Shown: positions 37,262 through 47,613 of the stretch, piece by piece | How positions within the stretch are numbered: position 1 is the first letter of the stretch | Layout of the letters: every line of letters starts with the position of its first letter | NCBI RefSeq assembly: GCF_014203425.1 | Contig: NZ_JACHJC010000001.1 | Coordinates: 2,728,001 to 2,792,000, forward strand | Direction: 5' to 3' | DNA from: Micromonospora echinospora | GTDB lineage: Bacteria; Actinomycetota; Actinomycetes; Mycobacteriales; Micromonosporaceae | Length of the DNA stretch: 64,000 bases | Program-made: the position numbers and the translations under genes | Notes under the pieces: generated by a model | Told to the model about the DNA's origin: nothing | The model's input: only the letters and a program-made list of their open reading frames with translations | The model's database searches: none

Positions 37262-38128
37262 ATGACGGCCGTACCCCTGACCCACCGCTACGTCATCGCC
37301 GCCCGGCTGAAGGGCTACCTCGGCAAGCACGAGGAGTCCGTGGCGCTGCTCACCGAGGCGCTCGAACTGGATCCGAACAGCCCGCGTCTGCTGCGTTTCC
37401 GCGGCCACCGGCGGATCTCCATCAGTGACTACGCCGGCGCGATCGCGGATCTGCGCACCGCCGCCGATCAGCTCGCCGGCGTCGAGGACGAGTACGAGAT
37501 GTACCAGCCGGAGGTGGAGAAGGACGTCGTCAGCCTGATCCTCGGCCGGCCCGAGGACGTGCGCCCGCAGCACCTCAGCGACACCGACGCCGCTGCGAAC
37601 CCGGAGATCCTCGGCCGCTACAACACCACGCTGCACGCCTCCGTCTGGTACCACCTGGGCGTCGCCCAGTACCTCGCCGGTGACCTGGATGGCTGCCTGC
37701 CCAGCTTCGCCGAGTCGGAGAAGGCCTCCCGGCACCAGGAGGGCCTGGTGGCGTCGCAGGACTGGCAGTACATGGCGCTGCGGCGCCTCGGCCGGACCGC
37801 CGAGGCCGAGGAGGTGCTCGACCGGTTCCGCAAGGTCGACCTGGTCGACGAGCCGCACCTGGTGGGCTACGAGGGCCGGATGAAGCTCTACACCGGCCAG
37901 ATCGGCCCGGACGAGCTGTGGGCGATGTGCGACGGCAGCAGCCTCAAGACCGTCACCCAGGGGTACGGCCTCGGCAACTGGCACTACTACAACGGTGACG
38001 TCGAGAAGGCGCGCGAGGTCTTCGACGGGGTGCTGAAGACCCGCGTCACGCACGCCTTCGCGTACCTGGCCGTCAAGGCCGAGTACGAGCGCAACCCGGA
38101 CTTCGCGACCACGAGCAAGGAGAGCTGA
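37262..38128 (+). CDS. Tetratricopeptide-repeat protein of unknown function
   Basis: 288 residues, no signal peptide or membrane span. The N-terminal part has TPR-like helix pairs (ESVALLTEALELDPNSPRLLRFRGHRRIS, YAGAIADLRTAADQ) and more follow at the centre (WYHLGVAQYLAGDLDGCLPSFAES, RRLGRTAEAEEVLDRF) and end (GDVEKAREVFDGVL). AAAGG precedes the ATG. It lies between the binding protein and a tautomerase, and its stop nearly abuts the next ATG. It may be a scaffold for the pathway enzymes, but no activity can be inferred. Confidence 0.8.
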   Translation: MTAVPLTHRYVIAARLKGYLGKHEESVALLTEALELDPNSPRLLRFRGHRRISISDYAGAIADLRTAADQLAGVEDEYEMYQPEVEKDVVSLILGRPEDVRPQHLSDTDAAANPEILGRYNTTLHASVWYHLGVAQYLAGDLDGCLPSFAESEKASRHQEGLVASQDWQYMALRRLGRTAEAEEVLDRFRKVDLVDEPHLVGYEGRMKLYTGQIGPDELWAMCDGSSLKTVTQGYGLGNWHYYNGDVEKAREVFDGVLKTRVTHAFAYLAVKAEYERNPDFATTSKES

Positions 38129-38129
38129 G

Positions 38130-38330
38130 ATGGCAATCATCCGTGCCGAGATCGGCAAGCGGGACCAGGCCACCAAGGAAGCGATGATCGCCGACCTGAC
38201 CGACGTGCTGGTCAAGTACGGCTCGCCGCGCGAGAACACCCACGTCCTGCTCTACGAGGTGTCGTACGACAACTGGGCCAAGGGCGGCGTGACGTACAAC
38301 AACCGGAAGCGTGCGCAGGAGTCCTCGTGA
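38130..38330 (+). CDS. 4-oxalocrotonate tautomerase-like small protein lacking Pro1
   Basis: 66 residues, the length of a 4-OT subunit. The beta-alpha-beta pattern fits (MAIIRAEIGKRDQATKEAMIADLTD, then VLLYEVSYDNWAKGG), with TKEAMIADLT matching the family helix. The residue after Met is Ala, not the Pro that serves as catalytic base across the superfamily. The ATG is one base after the TPR stop, with AAGGAG inside that gene; the stop overlaps the hydroxyacid dehydrogenase GTG. It may be a non-classical or non-catalytic member. Confidence 0.8.
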   Translation: MAIIRAEIGKRDQATKEAMIADLTDVLVKYGSPRENTHVLLYEVSYDNWAKGGVTYNNRKRAQESS

Positions 38331-39307
38331 CCGGCGCCGCGGCGGGACCGCACATCCTGCTCACGCCCAACCTGTCGGACCTGCTCCCGCAGCTGCGGGA
38401 GCGGTTCCCGCAGTGCCGGTTCAGCCCGGTCGGCGACGGTGAGCCGGTACGCGACGAGTGGCTCGACGCCGAGGTGATCCTGCGCAGCGCGATGAACGAG
38501 GACACCTTCGACGAGCTGCTGGCCAAGTGCGACCGGCTGCGGTGGGTGCAGATCACCGCGGCCGGGTTCGACTGGGTGGGCGGCGAGCTGATGCAGCGCC
38601 GCCTCGCCGAGGGGCTGCTCTACACCCGGTCGCCCAACTCCTACAACGTGCCGATCGCCGAGTACGCCATCGGCGCGGTCCTGATGCGCTTCCGCGCGTT
38701 CCCGGAACACCGGGAGGCGCAGGAGCGCCGGGAGTGGGTGCGGATCACCGGCCGGGACTTCATCGGCAGCACGATGCTCGTCTTCGGCACCGGCGGCATC
38801 GGCGGCGAGGTGGCCTGGCGGGCCCGCGCCCTCGGAGTCGACGTGATCGGGGTCAACCGCTCCGGCACTCCGGCCGAGGGTTTCGACCGGGTGATCCCGT
38901 ACGCCGAGCACATGGCCGTGCTGCCGGAGGCCGACTCGGTGGTCCTGGCCATGCCGCTGACCACCGAGAACCGCTACTTCTTCGACGCCGCGCACTTCGC
39001 GGCGATGAAGGAGTCGGCGGTGCTGGTGAACGTCGGGCGGGGCGCCCTCGTGGTGGAGGACGCCCTGGTCGACGCCATGCGGTCCGGCCGGATCGCCGGC
39101 GCGGTGCTGGACGTGTTCGAGGAGGAGCCGCTGCCGGCCGACCACCGGCTGTGGGACCTGCCGAACACCACCATCACCCCGCACACGTCCTTCCGCGGCA
39201 CCGGCAACCTGCAGCGGCTCTACGCCGACTTCTGCGTCAACCTGGAGCGCTACCTGGCCGGCGAGCAGCTGGCCGGCCTGAAGCGGCAGCCCGACCTGGG
39301 GTACTGA
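38327..39307 (+). CDS. D-isomer-specific 2-hydroxyacid dehydrogenase (first)
   Basis: 326 residues. NAD-binding motif GTGGIGGEVAWRA; catalytic Arg in VNVGRGALV, Glu in DVFEEEPLP and His in TPHTSFRG are all in place. It interconverts a 2-hydroxy acid and a 2-oxo acid with NAD(P)H in the cytoplasm. Its GTG start overlaps the tautomerase stop. A second family member lies at 47.6 kb; the 2-oxo acid could feed the fused E1 enzyme encoded next door. Confidence 0.9.
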   Translation: MTGAAAGPHILLTPNLSDLLPQLRERFPQCRFSPVGDGEPVRDEWLDAEVILRSAMNEDTFDELLAKCDRLRWVQITAAGFDWVGGELMQRRLAEGLLYTRSPNSYNVPIAEYAIGAVLMRFRAFPEHREAQERREWVRITGRDFIGSTMLVFGTGGIGGEVAWRARALGVDVIGVNRSGTPAEGFDRVIPYAEHMAVLPEADSVVLAMPLTTENRYFFDAAHFAAMKESAVLVNVGRGALVVEDALVDAMRSGRIAGAVLDVFEEEPLPADHRLWDLPNTTITPHTSFRGTGNLQRLYADFCVNLERYLAGEQLAGLKRQPDLGY

Positions 39308-39321
39308 GGCGGCCGAACGAG

Positions 39322-39355
39322 AGGCGGCCCACCGGATCGATCCGGTGGGCCGCCT
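39322..39355. terminator. Bidirectional hairpin terminator
   Basis: A perfect 34-base palindrome, AGGCGGCCCACCGGAT (39322-39337), CG, ATCCGGTGGGCCGCCT (39340-39355), between the convergent hydroxyacid dehydrogenase and E1 genes. T-rich bases flank it only weakly. Confidence 0.85.
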
Positions 39356-39370
39356 TCGTCGTGCCGTGCG

Positions 39371-41566
39371 TCAGTCGAGCAGCGCGCGGGCGGCCGTCAG
39401 CACGTCGTGCTCACCGAGCAGGACGTGGTCGGCCGCCGGGCCCAGCGGGACGTAGCTGTCGACGCTGTTGACGCGGGAGATCCGCCCCGGGTAACCGGCG
39501 TCCACCAGGGCGGCCACCACCGCCTCGGAGACGCCGCCGCCGGCCCGGGTCTCGTCGACCACCAGCACCCGGGGTACGCCGTCGAGGGCGGCGAGCATGC
39601 TCGCGGCCGGCAGCGGCGCGAGCCACTGCAGGTCCACGACGCGGGTGCCGGCGCCCCGCTCGGCGGCCAGCTTCTCGGCCACCCGCAGGCTCATCGGCAC
39701 GCCGTTGCCGAACGTGACGAGCGCCAGGTCACCGCCGTCGCGTACGGTCCGGACCTGTCCGAGCGGGATCTCCGCGTCCGCCCACCCGTCCGGCGGGGCG
39801 TACCGGGCCAGCCAGCCGCCGTCGCCGTCGGTGTGCAGGTCACGGGTGTGGTAGAGCGCGATCGGCTCCAGGAACACGCAGACCCGCTTCTCCTGCTCGG
39901 CCAGCGCGAGGCACTGCCGCAGCAGCGCCGGCGCGGTGGCCGGGTGGGAGGCGACAGCCAGCGCCAGGCCGGGGATGTCCCGCAGCACGGCCACCGAGTT
40001 GTCGTTGTGGAAGTGCCCGCCGAACCCCTTCTGGTACGCCAGCCCGGCGATCCGGACCACCATGCCGTTGCCGTACTGCCCGTCGGAGAAGAACCGCAGC
40101 GAGGCGGCCTCGCCGCGCAGCTGGTCCTCGGCGTTGTGCAGGTAGGCGAGGTACTGGATCTCCGGGATCGGCAGCGTGCCGGCCAGCGCGCCGCCGAGCG
40201 CCACCCCGAGGATGGTCTGCTCGTCCAGCAGCGTGTCGAACACGCGGTTCGCGCCGAACGCCTTGCGCAGCCCGCGGGTGGCGCCGTAGACGCCGCCCTT
40301 GCGGGCCACGTCCTCGCCGAACACCTGCGCCTGCGGCCAGGCGAGCAGCGCGTCGTGCAGGGCGGCGTTCACCGACTGGGCGAGCGTGAGCGGCCCGCGC
40401 GACTCGGGGAGCCGGCCGCCGAACACCTTCTCCCGCCCGGCACCGGCTCGTGCGGCAGCCGCGGCGACCCGGTCGGTCCGGCGTTCGGTGAGCGGCCCGG
40501 TCACCGCCGCCGCGTCGGGCAGCCGCTCGACCCGCCCGAGCATCGCCTCGGCCTGGTCCATGACCAGCTTGCGGGCCTGCTCGTAGCGGGCCAGGCTCTC
40601 GGCCGGGGCGAGGATCCCGCGCCGGGCCAGCACCGCCGCCGTGGCCAGCAGCGGGTCGCGGGCGTAGTCGGCGAGGATCTCCGACCGGGACCGGTACGCC
40701 AGCTCGGCGTCGGAACCGGCATGGCCCATGAACCGGACCGTGCGCAGGTGCAGCACGGCGGGACGGCGTCCGGCGCGTACCCGATCGGCAACCTCGCCCG
40801 CGACGGCGAGCAGCCGCGCGGGATCGGTGCCGTCGGCGGCGGTGTAGTCCAGGCCGGGCAGCGCGGACAGCATCCGGTCCACCCAGCCCTGCGGGGACCG
40901 GGTGCTGATGCCGATGCCGTTGTCTTCGCAGACGAACAGCACCGGCATCCCGAGCCCCTGGTGGGCGGCCCACCCGACGGCGTTCAGCGCGCCCGCCGCG
41001 GTGGAGTGGTTGGCCGAGGCGTCGCCGAAGCTGCACACCACCACCGCGTCGGCCGGGTAACCGGTGTCGCTGAGGCACCGGTCCAGCGCGAACGCCATGC
41101 CCATCGCGCGGGGCAGGTGCGAGGCGATCGTCGAGGTCTGCGGGATGACGTTCAGCGCCCGGTGCCCGAAGACCTTGTGCCGGCCGCCGGAGATCGGGTC
41201 CCGCCGGGACGCGGCGGCGGAGTGCAGCACGTCGGTGACCGGGGTGGAGCCGGGGACCTGGCCGGCCCGGGCGGCGTAGAAGCCGCCGGACCGGTAGTGC
41301 AGCAGTGCCGGGTCGGTCGGGCGCAGCGCCAGCGCGACAGCGGCGTTGCTCTCGTGGCCGCTGGACCCGATCGTGTAGAAGCCCTCCCGTTTCGACTGCA
41401 GCCACCGCAGCGCGAGGTCGAGGTGGCGGCTCTGGATCTGGGCGTCGAAGTAGTCCAGCAGCAGACCGGCATCGACCTCGACGTCCGGTGACGGGTCGGC
41501 GGGCGCCGCAGCGCCCGCCGACCATTCCGACAGTTGACGAACCAGGTGTTCGTCGATGGTTTCCAC
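39371..41566 (-). CDS. Fused alpha/beta E1 component of a 2-oxoacid dehydrogenase
   Basis: 731 residues from GTG 41566 after AAGGAG. Residues ~1-360 are the E1 alpha half, with thiamine-diphosphate motif GDASANHSTAAGALN...CEDN (the usual GDG is GDA here) and IGSSGHESNAAVALAL. Residues ~390-731 are the beta half (VFGEDVARKGGVYGATRGL, PIPEIQYLAYLHNAEDQLRGEA, VVDLQWLAPLP). Fused E1 enzymes of this kind act on branched-chain or related 2-oxo acids. No E2 or E3 gene is nearby, so it must borrow partners or act as a decarboxylase. Last gene of the lrp-permease operon. Confidence 0.88.
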   Translation of the reverse strand: METIDEHLVRQLSEWSAGAAAPADPSPDVEVDAGLLLDYFDAQIQSRHLDLALRWLQSKREGFYTIGSSGHESNAAVALALRPTDPALLHYRSGGFYAARAGQVPGSTPVTDVLHSAAASRRDPISGGRHKVFGHRALNVIPQTSTIASHLPRAMGMAFALDRCLSDTGYPADAVVVCSFGDASANHSTAAGALNAVGWAAHQGLGMPVLFVCEDNGIGISTRSPQGWVDRMLSALPGLDYTAADGTDPARLLAVAGEVADRVRAGRRPAVLHLRTVRFMGHAGSDAELAYRSRSEILADYARDPLLATAAVLARRGILAPAESLARYEQARKLVMDQAEAMLGRVERLPDAAAVTGPLTERRTDRVAAAAARAGAGREKVFGGRLPESRGPLTLAQSVNAALHDALLAWPQAQVFGEDVARKGGVYGATRGLRKAFGANRVFDTLLDEQTILGVALGGALAGTLPIPEIQYLAYLHNAEDQLRGEAASLRFFSDGQYGNGMVVRIAGLAYQKGFGGHFHNDNSVAVLRDIPGLALAVASHPATAPALLRQCLALAEQEKRVCVFLEPIALYHTRDLHTDGDGGWLARYAPPDGWADAEIPLGQVRTVRDGGDLALVTFGNGVPMSLRVAEKLAAERGAGTRVVDLQWLAPLPAASMLAALDGVPRVLVVDETRAGGGVSEAVVAALVDAGYPGRISRVNSVDSYVPLGPAADHVLLGEHDVLTAARALLD
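41536..41554. repeat. Inverted repeat within the 5' end of the E1 gene
   Basis: GACGAAC (41536-41542), CAGGT, GTTCGTC (41548-41554). The arms equal the Lrp-type half-sites but the spacing is 6 bases wider, so it may be chance codon usage or an internal regulatory site. Confidence 0.3.
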
Positions 41567-41593
41567 GTTGCTCCTTGCCGGGGGTGCGAGGGG

Positions 41594-42499
41594 TCAGCGG
41601 CCGGAACGGCCGCGCAGTCGCGGGTCGAGCACGTCGCGAAGCGTGTCGCCCAGCAGGTTGAAGCCCAGCACCGCGATCATGATGCAGACGCCGGGGACGA
41701 CGGACGGCCAGATCGACATCTCCATGAACGCCTTGCCGCTGGAGAGCATCGACCCCCAGGACGGCTGGGGCGGCTGCACGCCGAGCCCGAGGTAGCCCAG
41801 GGACGCCTCGACCAGGATGGCGGTGGCGAGGCTCGTGGTGAACTGCACCGCGATCGGGGCGACCGAGTTGGGCAGGATGTACTTGAAGATCAGCCGGGTG
41901 TTGGTGAGCCCCACCGCCTGGCCGGACTCCACGTACGGCTCGCGGCGCACCGACATCGCCGTGCCGCGTACGACGCGGGCGAAGCTCGGGATGAACACGA
42001 GGATCAGGGCCAGGATCAGGTTCTCCGTGCCGGGACCCCGGGCGGCGACGACCGCCAGCGCGAGCAGCAGCGTGGGGAAGGCGAACATGATGTCGGTGGC
42101 CGGGGTGATGATCGCGTCGAGGAAGCCCCGGTAGAAGCCGGCGAGCAGTCCGAGCAGGACGCCGATCGCGCCCGCGCAGGTCACCACGATCAGGCTGACG
42201 GCCAGCGAGGTGCGTGCGCCGTACAGGGCCCGGCTGAGCAGGTCACGGCCGGCCTCGTCAGCGCCGAGCAGGAAGTCGCCGCCGGGCGCGGCGAGCCGCT
42301 GGTTGGACATGGCGGTCGGGTCGTACGGGGCGATGAGCGGGGCCAGCGCCGCCGCGGCGACCATCAGCACCACGATGACCAGGCCGATGGCGCCCACCCG
42401 GTCGCGCCAGATCAGGCGCAGCACCTCCAGGCTGCGGGAGGTCTTGCGAGTGGACGCCGCCTCGGCGGGGCGGCGGTCGGGGGCGGTGTCAGTGACCAC
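41594..42499 (-). CDS. Dipeptide/oligopeptide-type ABC transporter permease (DppC-like)
   Basis: 301 residues. The N-terminal cytoplasmic tail and first span (VGAIGLVIVVLMVAAAALAPLIAPYDP) match the OppC N-terminal domain; the FLLGADEAGRDLLSRALYGARTSL segment and EAA loop (SGQAVGLTNTRLIFKYILPN) follow. The stretch LGYLGLGVQPPQPSWGSML is diagnostic. GTG 42499 lies 11 bases inside the DppB-like gene. It pairs with the preceding permease. Confidence 0.93.
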   Translation of the reverse strand: MVTDTAPDRRPAEAASTRKTSRSLEVLRLIWRDRVGAIGLVIVVLMVAAAALAPLIAPYDPTAMSNQRLAAPGGDFLLGADEAGRDLLSRALYGARTSLAVSLIVVTCAGAIGVLLGLLAGFYRGFLDAIITPATDIMFAFPTLLLALAVVAARGPGTENLILALILVFIPSFARVVRGTAMSVRREPYVESGQAVGLTNTRLIFKYILPNSVAPIAVQFTTSLATAILVEASLGYLGLGVQPPQPSWGSMLSSGKAFMEMSIWPSVVPGVCIMIAVLGFNLLGDTLRDVLDPRLRGRSGR

Positions 42500-43436
42500 T
42501 GCGCAACCTCGGATCCAGGTAGGTGTAGATGAGGTCTACGAGGAAGTTGACGACGACGTAGAAGAAGGCCAGGAAGAGCAGGGTGCCCTGGACGACCGGG
42601 TAGTCGCGCTGGGAGATGCCGCGGATGACCATCGTCCCCAGGCCCGGCCAGGCGAAGACCTGCTCGACGATGACCGTGCCGCCCAGCAGCGCGCCGGCCT
42701 GGATGCCCAGCACCGTCACGACCGGGATCAGCGAGTTGCGCAGCGCGTGCCGGGTCATGACCACGCGCTCGCCGAGGCCCTTGGACCGGGCGGTGCGCAC
42801 GTAGTCCTGGTTGAGCACCTCCAGCATGCTGGAGCGGGTCATCCGCATGCTGATCGCGGCGAGGCTGGAGCCGAGCGTCACGGCGGGGAGGATGAGGTGC
42901 TTCAGGGTGCCCCAGAAGCCCTCACCCTCACCCGCGCCCTGGGACGGCAGCCAGCCCAGCGACACCGAGAAGACGTACACCAGCAGGATGCCGAGCCAGA
43001 AGTTCGGCAGCGACAACCCGACCAGCGAGCCGACCCGGGTGGTGGCGTCCAGCAGCCCGTTGCGCTTGGTGGCGCTGAGCACGCCGAGCGGGATGGAGAT
43101 GAGGATCGAGACCAGCAGCGCCGACACGGCCAGCAGCAGCGTGGACGGAAGGCGCTGCATGATCTCTTCCAGCACCGGCTGGCCGGTGCGCATCGAGGTG
43201 CCGAAGTCGCCCTGGACCAGGGCGCCGAGCCACCTCAGGAACTGCTCGTACACGGGCATGTCGAGCCCGAAGTAGCGGCGCATCTCCGCCTCGATCGCGG
43301 GGTCGCCGAAGTCCTGACCCATGATCGAGCTGATCACGTCGCCGGGAATCATGCGGATGACCAGGAATGAGATCACCGAGATCCCGAAAAGGACTGGAAT
43401 AACCGATAAGAGACGGGTCAACGTGATGCGCAGCAT
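42489..43436 (-). CDS. Dipeptide/oligopeptide-type ABC transporter permease (DppB-like)
   Basis: 315 residues, six spans. The OppB-type N-terminus is RLLSVIPVLFGISVISFLVIRMIPGD, followed by the extracytoplasmic FGLDMPVYEQFLRWLGALVQGDFGTS. The C-terminal half includes the EAA loop YVRTARSKGLGERVVMTRHALRNSLIPVV. It begins 19 bases after the Lrp-type gene and overlaps the DppC-like gene, so regulator and channel share a transcript. Confidence 0.93.
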   Translation of the reverse strand: MLRITLTRLLSVIPVLFGISVISFLVIRMIPGDVISSIMGQDFGDPAIEAEMRRYFGLDMPVYEQFLRWLGALVQGDFGTSMRTGQPVLEEIMQRLPSTLLLAVSALLVSILISIPLGVLSATKRNGLLDATTRVGSLVGLSLPNFWLGILLVYVFSVSLGWLPSQGAGEGEGFWGTLKHLILPAVTLGSSLAAISMRMTRSSMLEVLNQDYVRTARSKGLGERVVMTRHALRNSLIPVVTVLGIQAGALLGGTVIVEQVFAWPGLGTMVIRGISQRDYPVVQGTLLFLAFFYVVVNFLVDLIYTYLDPRLRSGH

Positions 43437-43455
43437 TGCGGGTTTCTCCGGTCGG

Positions 43456-43986
43456 TCAGGTGTCTGCGCCGGGTGTGCCGGGGTCGGCTTCCGCGTCCCA
43501 GCCGGCTTCCTCGTCCCCCGTGACGGCGATGTCGCGCGCCCATTCGTGCGCGCGCTTGGCGACCCGTAGCACCATCACCGACCGGCTCTCCATCACCCCG
43601 TCGAGGTTGCCCAGCCGCTCCGTCCAGAACCGCCGCATGGCGTTGCTGGAGGCGAAGTAGCCGACGGCGATGATGTCGAACTGGCCGGTCACGTGGTAGA
43701 CGTACGCGATCTCCGGCATCCCGGCGAGCTTGTCGATGAGCCTTTCTGTGGCACCCGGAGCGCTCTGGATCTCGAACAGCGTGTGCACCGGCCGCCCCAT
43801 GAAGGCGGCGCTGGGAATCGCGGCGAACTGCAGCTGACCCTCGGTGACAAGCCGTTCCACCCGGCGTCGTACGGATCCCTCGGAGAGGCCGACCTTCGCC
43901 GCCAGCGCGACGTTCGTCTGCCGTGGATCCTGAACGAGCTCCCGGATGATGCTGCGATCTTTCTCGATCGAGCTCTTGGATGCCAT
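43456..43986 (-). CDS. Lrp/AsnC-family transcriptional regulator
   Basis: 176 residues from ATG 43986 (GGAG four bases upstream); ATG 44001 has no ribosome site and lies at the operator edge. The N-terminal helix-turn-helix is [37 protein letters not shown]; the C-terminal RAM domain is [23 protein letters not shown], preceded by IAYVYHVTG. Sites matching GACGAA-N-[AT]-TCGTC lie just upstream and again at the dipeptidase operon, so the protein most likely autoregulates and controls uptake and oxidation genes, perhaps with an amino acid or oxoacid effector. Confidence 0.92.
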   Translation of the reverse strand: MASKSSIEKDRSIIRELVQDPRQTNVALAAKVGLSEGSVRRRVERLVTEGQLQFAAIPSAAFMGRPVHTLFEIQSAPGATERLIDKLAGMPEIAYVYHVTGQFDIIAVGYFASSNAMRRFWTERLGNLDGVMESRSVMVLRVAKRAHEWARDIAVTGDEEAGWDAEADPGTPGADT

Positions 43987-44004
43987 CTCGCTCCAACTCA
44001 TAGT

Positions 44005-44017
44005 GACGGAATTCGTC
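44005..44017. promoter_or_regulatory. Lrp/AsnC-type operator, site 1 of the divergent region
   Basis: GACGGAATTCGTC, one base from the perfect palindrome found upstream of the dipeptidase (34387-34399). It sits immediately upstream of the Lrp gene's start, so autoregulation is likely. Confidence 0.65.
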
Positions 44018-44035
44018 GCTGCCGGGAGCCTAGAC

Positions 44036-44048
44036 GACGAACATCGTC
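44036..44048. promoter_or_regulatory. Lrp/AsnC-type operator, site 2 of the divergent region
   Basis: GACGAACATCGTC, exactly 31 bases after site 1, i.e. about three helical turns, which suits an Lrp oligomer wrapping DNA. It lies ~60 bases before the ATPase gene start and could control both directions. Confidence 0.6.
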
Positions 44049-44106
44049 TGTGCAACACTCCCGGATGACGAATGGTGGCGTTCGGGAGTTTAACTCAGGG
44101 GGATCG

Positions 44107-46175
<2,069 letters not shown>

Positions 46176-46177
46176 AC

Positions 46178-47605
46178 GTGTCGGTTCCGTACCACCGCAA
46201 CCTGGTCGACGGCGAGTGGGTCGACGGCGAACGCCGGCCGAACCTGAACCCGGCCCGCCCCGGCGAGGTCGTCAGCGAGTACGCGGTGGCCGACCGGGAC
46301 ACCGCCCGCGCGGCGGTCGAGGCGGCCCGCCGGGCCGGTCCCGGATGGGCGAAGCTGCCCGTCGGCGACCGGATGCGGATGCTGGACCGGATCGGCGGCA
46401 CCATCCTGGACCGCGCCGACGAACTCGCCACGCTGCTCGCCCGCGAGGAGGGCAAGCTGCTCGCCGAGGCCCGCGGCGAGGTCGTCCGCGCCGGCCAGAC
46501 GTTCCGCTACTACGCCCACCAGCTGCTGCAGCCCACCGGTGAGGTCTACGCCTCCACCCGGCCGAACGTGCACGCCGAGGTCCGCCGCCGTCCACTGGGG
46601 GCGGTCGGGATCATCACGCCGTGGAACTATCCGCTGGCGATCCCGGCGTGGAAGGTCGCGCCGGCGCTCGCGTACGGCAACACCGTCGTGCTCAAACCCG
46701 CCGAGATGGTTCCCGCCAGCGCCGGGGAACTCGCCCGGATCATCGCCGGCGCCGGTGTCCCGCCCGGCGTGTTCAACCTGGTCGTCGGCGCCGGCTCGGT
46801 GGTCGGGGAGGAGCTGCTCACCAGCGACGGACTAAACGGCATCTCGTTCACCGGCGGCACCCGCACCGGCGCGCACGTCGCCCAGCGCTGCATCGCGCAC
46901 GGCAACAAGCGGTTCCAGCTGGAGATGGGCGGCAAGAACCCGCTCGTGGTCTGCGACGACGCCGACCTGGATGTGGCGGTGCGCTGCGCCTTGGACGGCA
47001 GCTTCTTCAGCACCGGCCAGCGCTGCACCGCCTCCAGCCGGCTGATCGTGACGGCGGGCATCCACGACCGGTTCGTCGCGGCGCTGGCCGAGGCGACGCG
47101 GGCGCTGCGCGTCGGCGACCCGCTCGACCCGGACAGCCAGCTCGGCCCGGTGGTCAGCGCCGGCCAGCTCGACCAGAACCTCGACTACGTCCGGATCGGA
47201 CGCGACGAGGGGACGACAGTGGCGGCCGGCGGGACGCACGACGGGCAGTTCATGCGGCCCACCCTGCTCGTCGGCGCGCACAACGGCATGCGGGTGGCCC
47301 GGGAGGAGATCTTCGGCCCGGTGTCCTGCGTGATCCGCGCCGCCGACCTCGACGAGGCGATCGAGCTGGCGAACGACACCGACTACGGGTTGTCCGCCGG
47401 GATCGTCACCACCTCCCTGTCCGCGGCCGAGCGGTTCAAGCGCGACGCCCGCGCCGGCATCGTCACCGTCAACCTGCCCACCGCCGGCACCGAGCTGCAC
47501 CTGCCGTTCGGCGGCACCGGGGCCTCCAACCACGGCCCCCGAGAGCAGGGCGGCTACGCCCGCGACTTCTACAGCGTGCCGGTGACCTGCTACACCGGCT
47601 GGTAA
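46178..47605 (+). CDS. Aldehyde dehydrogenase
   Basis: 475 residues from GTG 46178, two bases after the ATPase stop. ITPWNYPLAIPAWKVAPAL, FTGGTRTGAHVA, catalytic Glu in LEMGGKNP and Cys in TGQRCTASSRLIV are present, a pattern seen in alpha-ketoglutaric-semialdehyde and related dehydrogenases. The C-terminus (NLPTAGTELHLPFGGTGASNHGPREQG) also matches that subgroup. It oxidises an aldehyde derived from the imported compound. Specificity is inferred only from overall resemblance. Confidence 0.9.
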   Translation: MSVPYHRNLVDGEWVDGERRPNLNPARPGEVVSEYAVADRDTARAAVEAARRAGPGWAKLPVGDRMRMLDRIGGTILDRADELATLLAREEGKLLAEARGEVVRAGQTFRYYAHQLLQPTGEVYASTRPNVHAEVRRRPLGAVGIITPWNYPLAIPAWKVAPALAYGNTVVLKPAEMVPASAGELARIIAGAGVPPGVFNLVVGAGSVVGEELLTSDGLNGISFTGGTRTGAHVAQRCIAHGNKRFQLEMGGKNPLVVCDDADLDVAVRCALDGSFFSTGQRCTASSRLIVTAGIHDRFVAALAEATRALRVGDPLDPDSQLGPVVSAGQLDQNLDYVRIGRDEGTTVAAGGTHDGQFMRPTLLVGAHNGMRVAREEIFGPVSCVIRAADLDEAIELANDTDYGLSAGIVTTSLSAAERFKRDARAGIVTVNLPTAGTELHLPFGGTGASNHGPREQGGYARDFYSVPVTCYTGW

Positions 47606-47613
47606 GGACGGCA

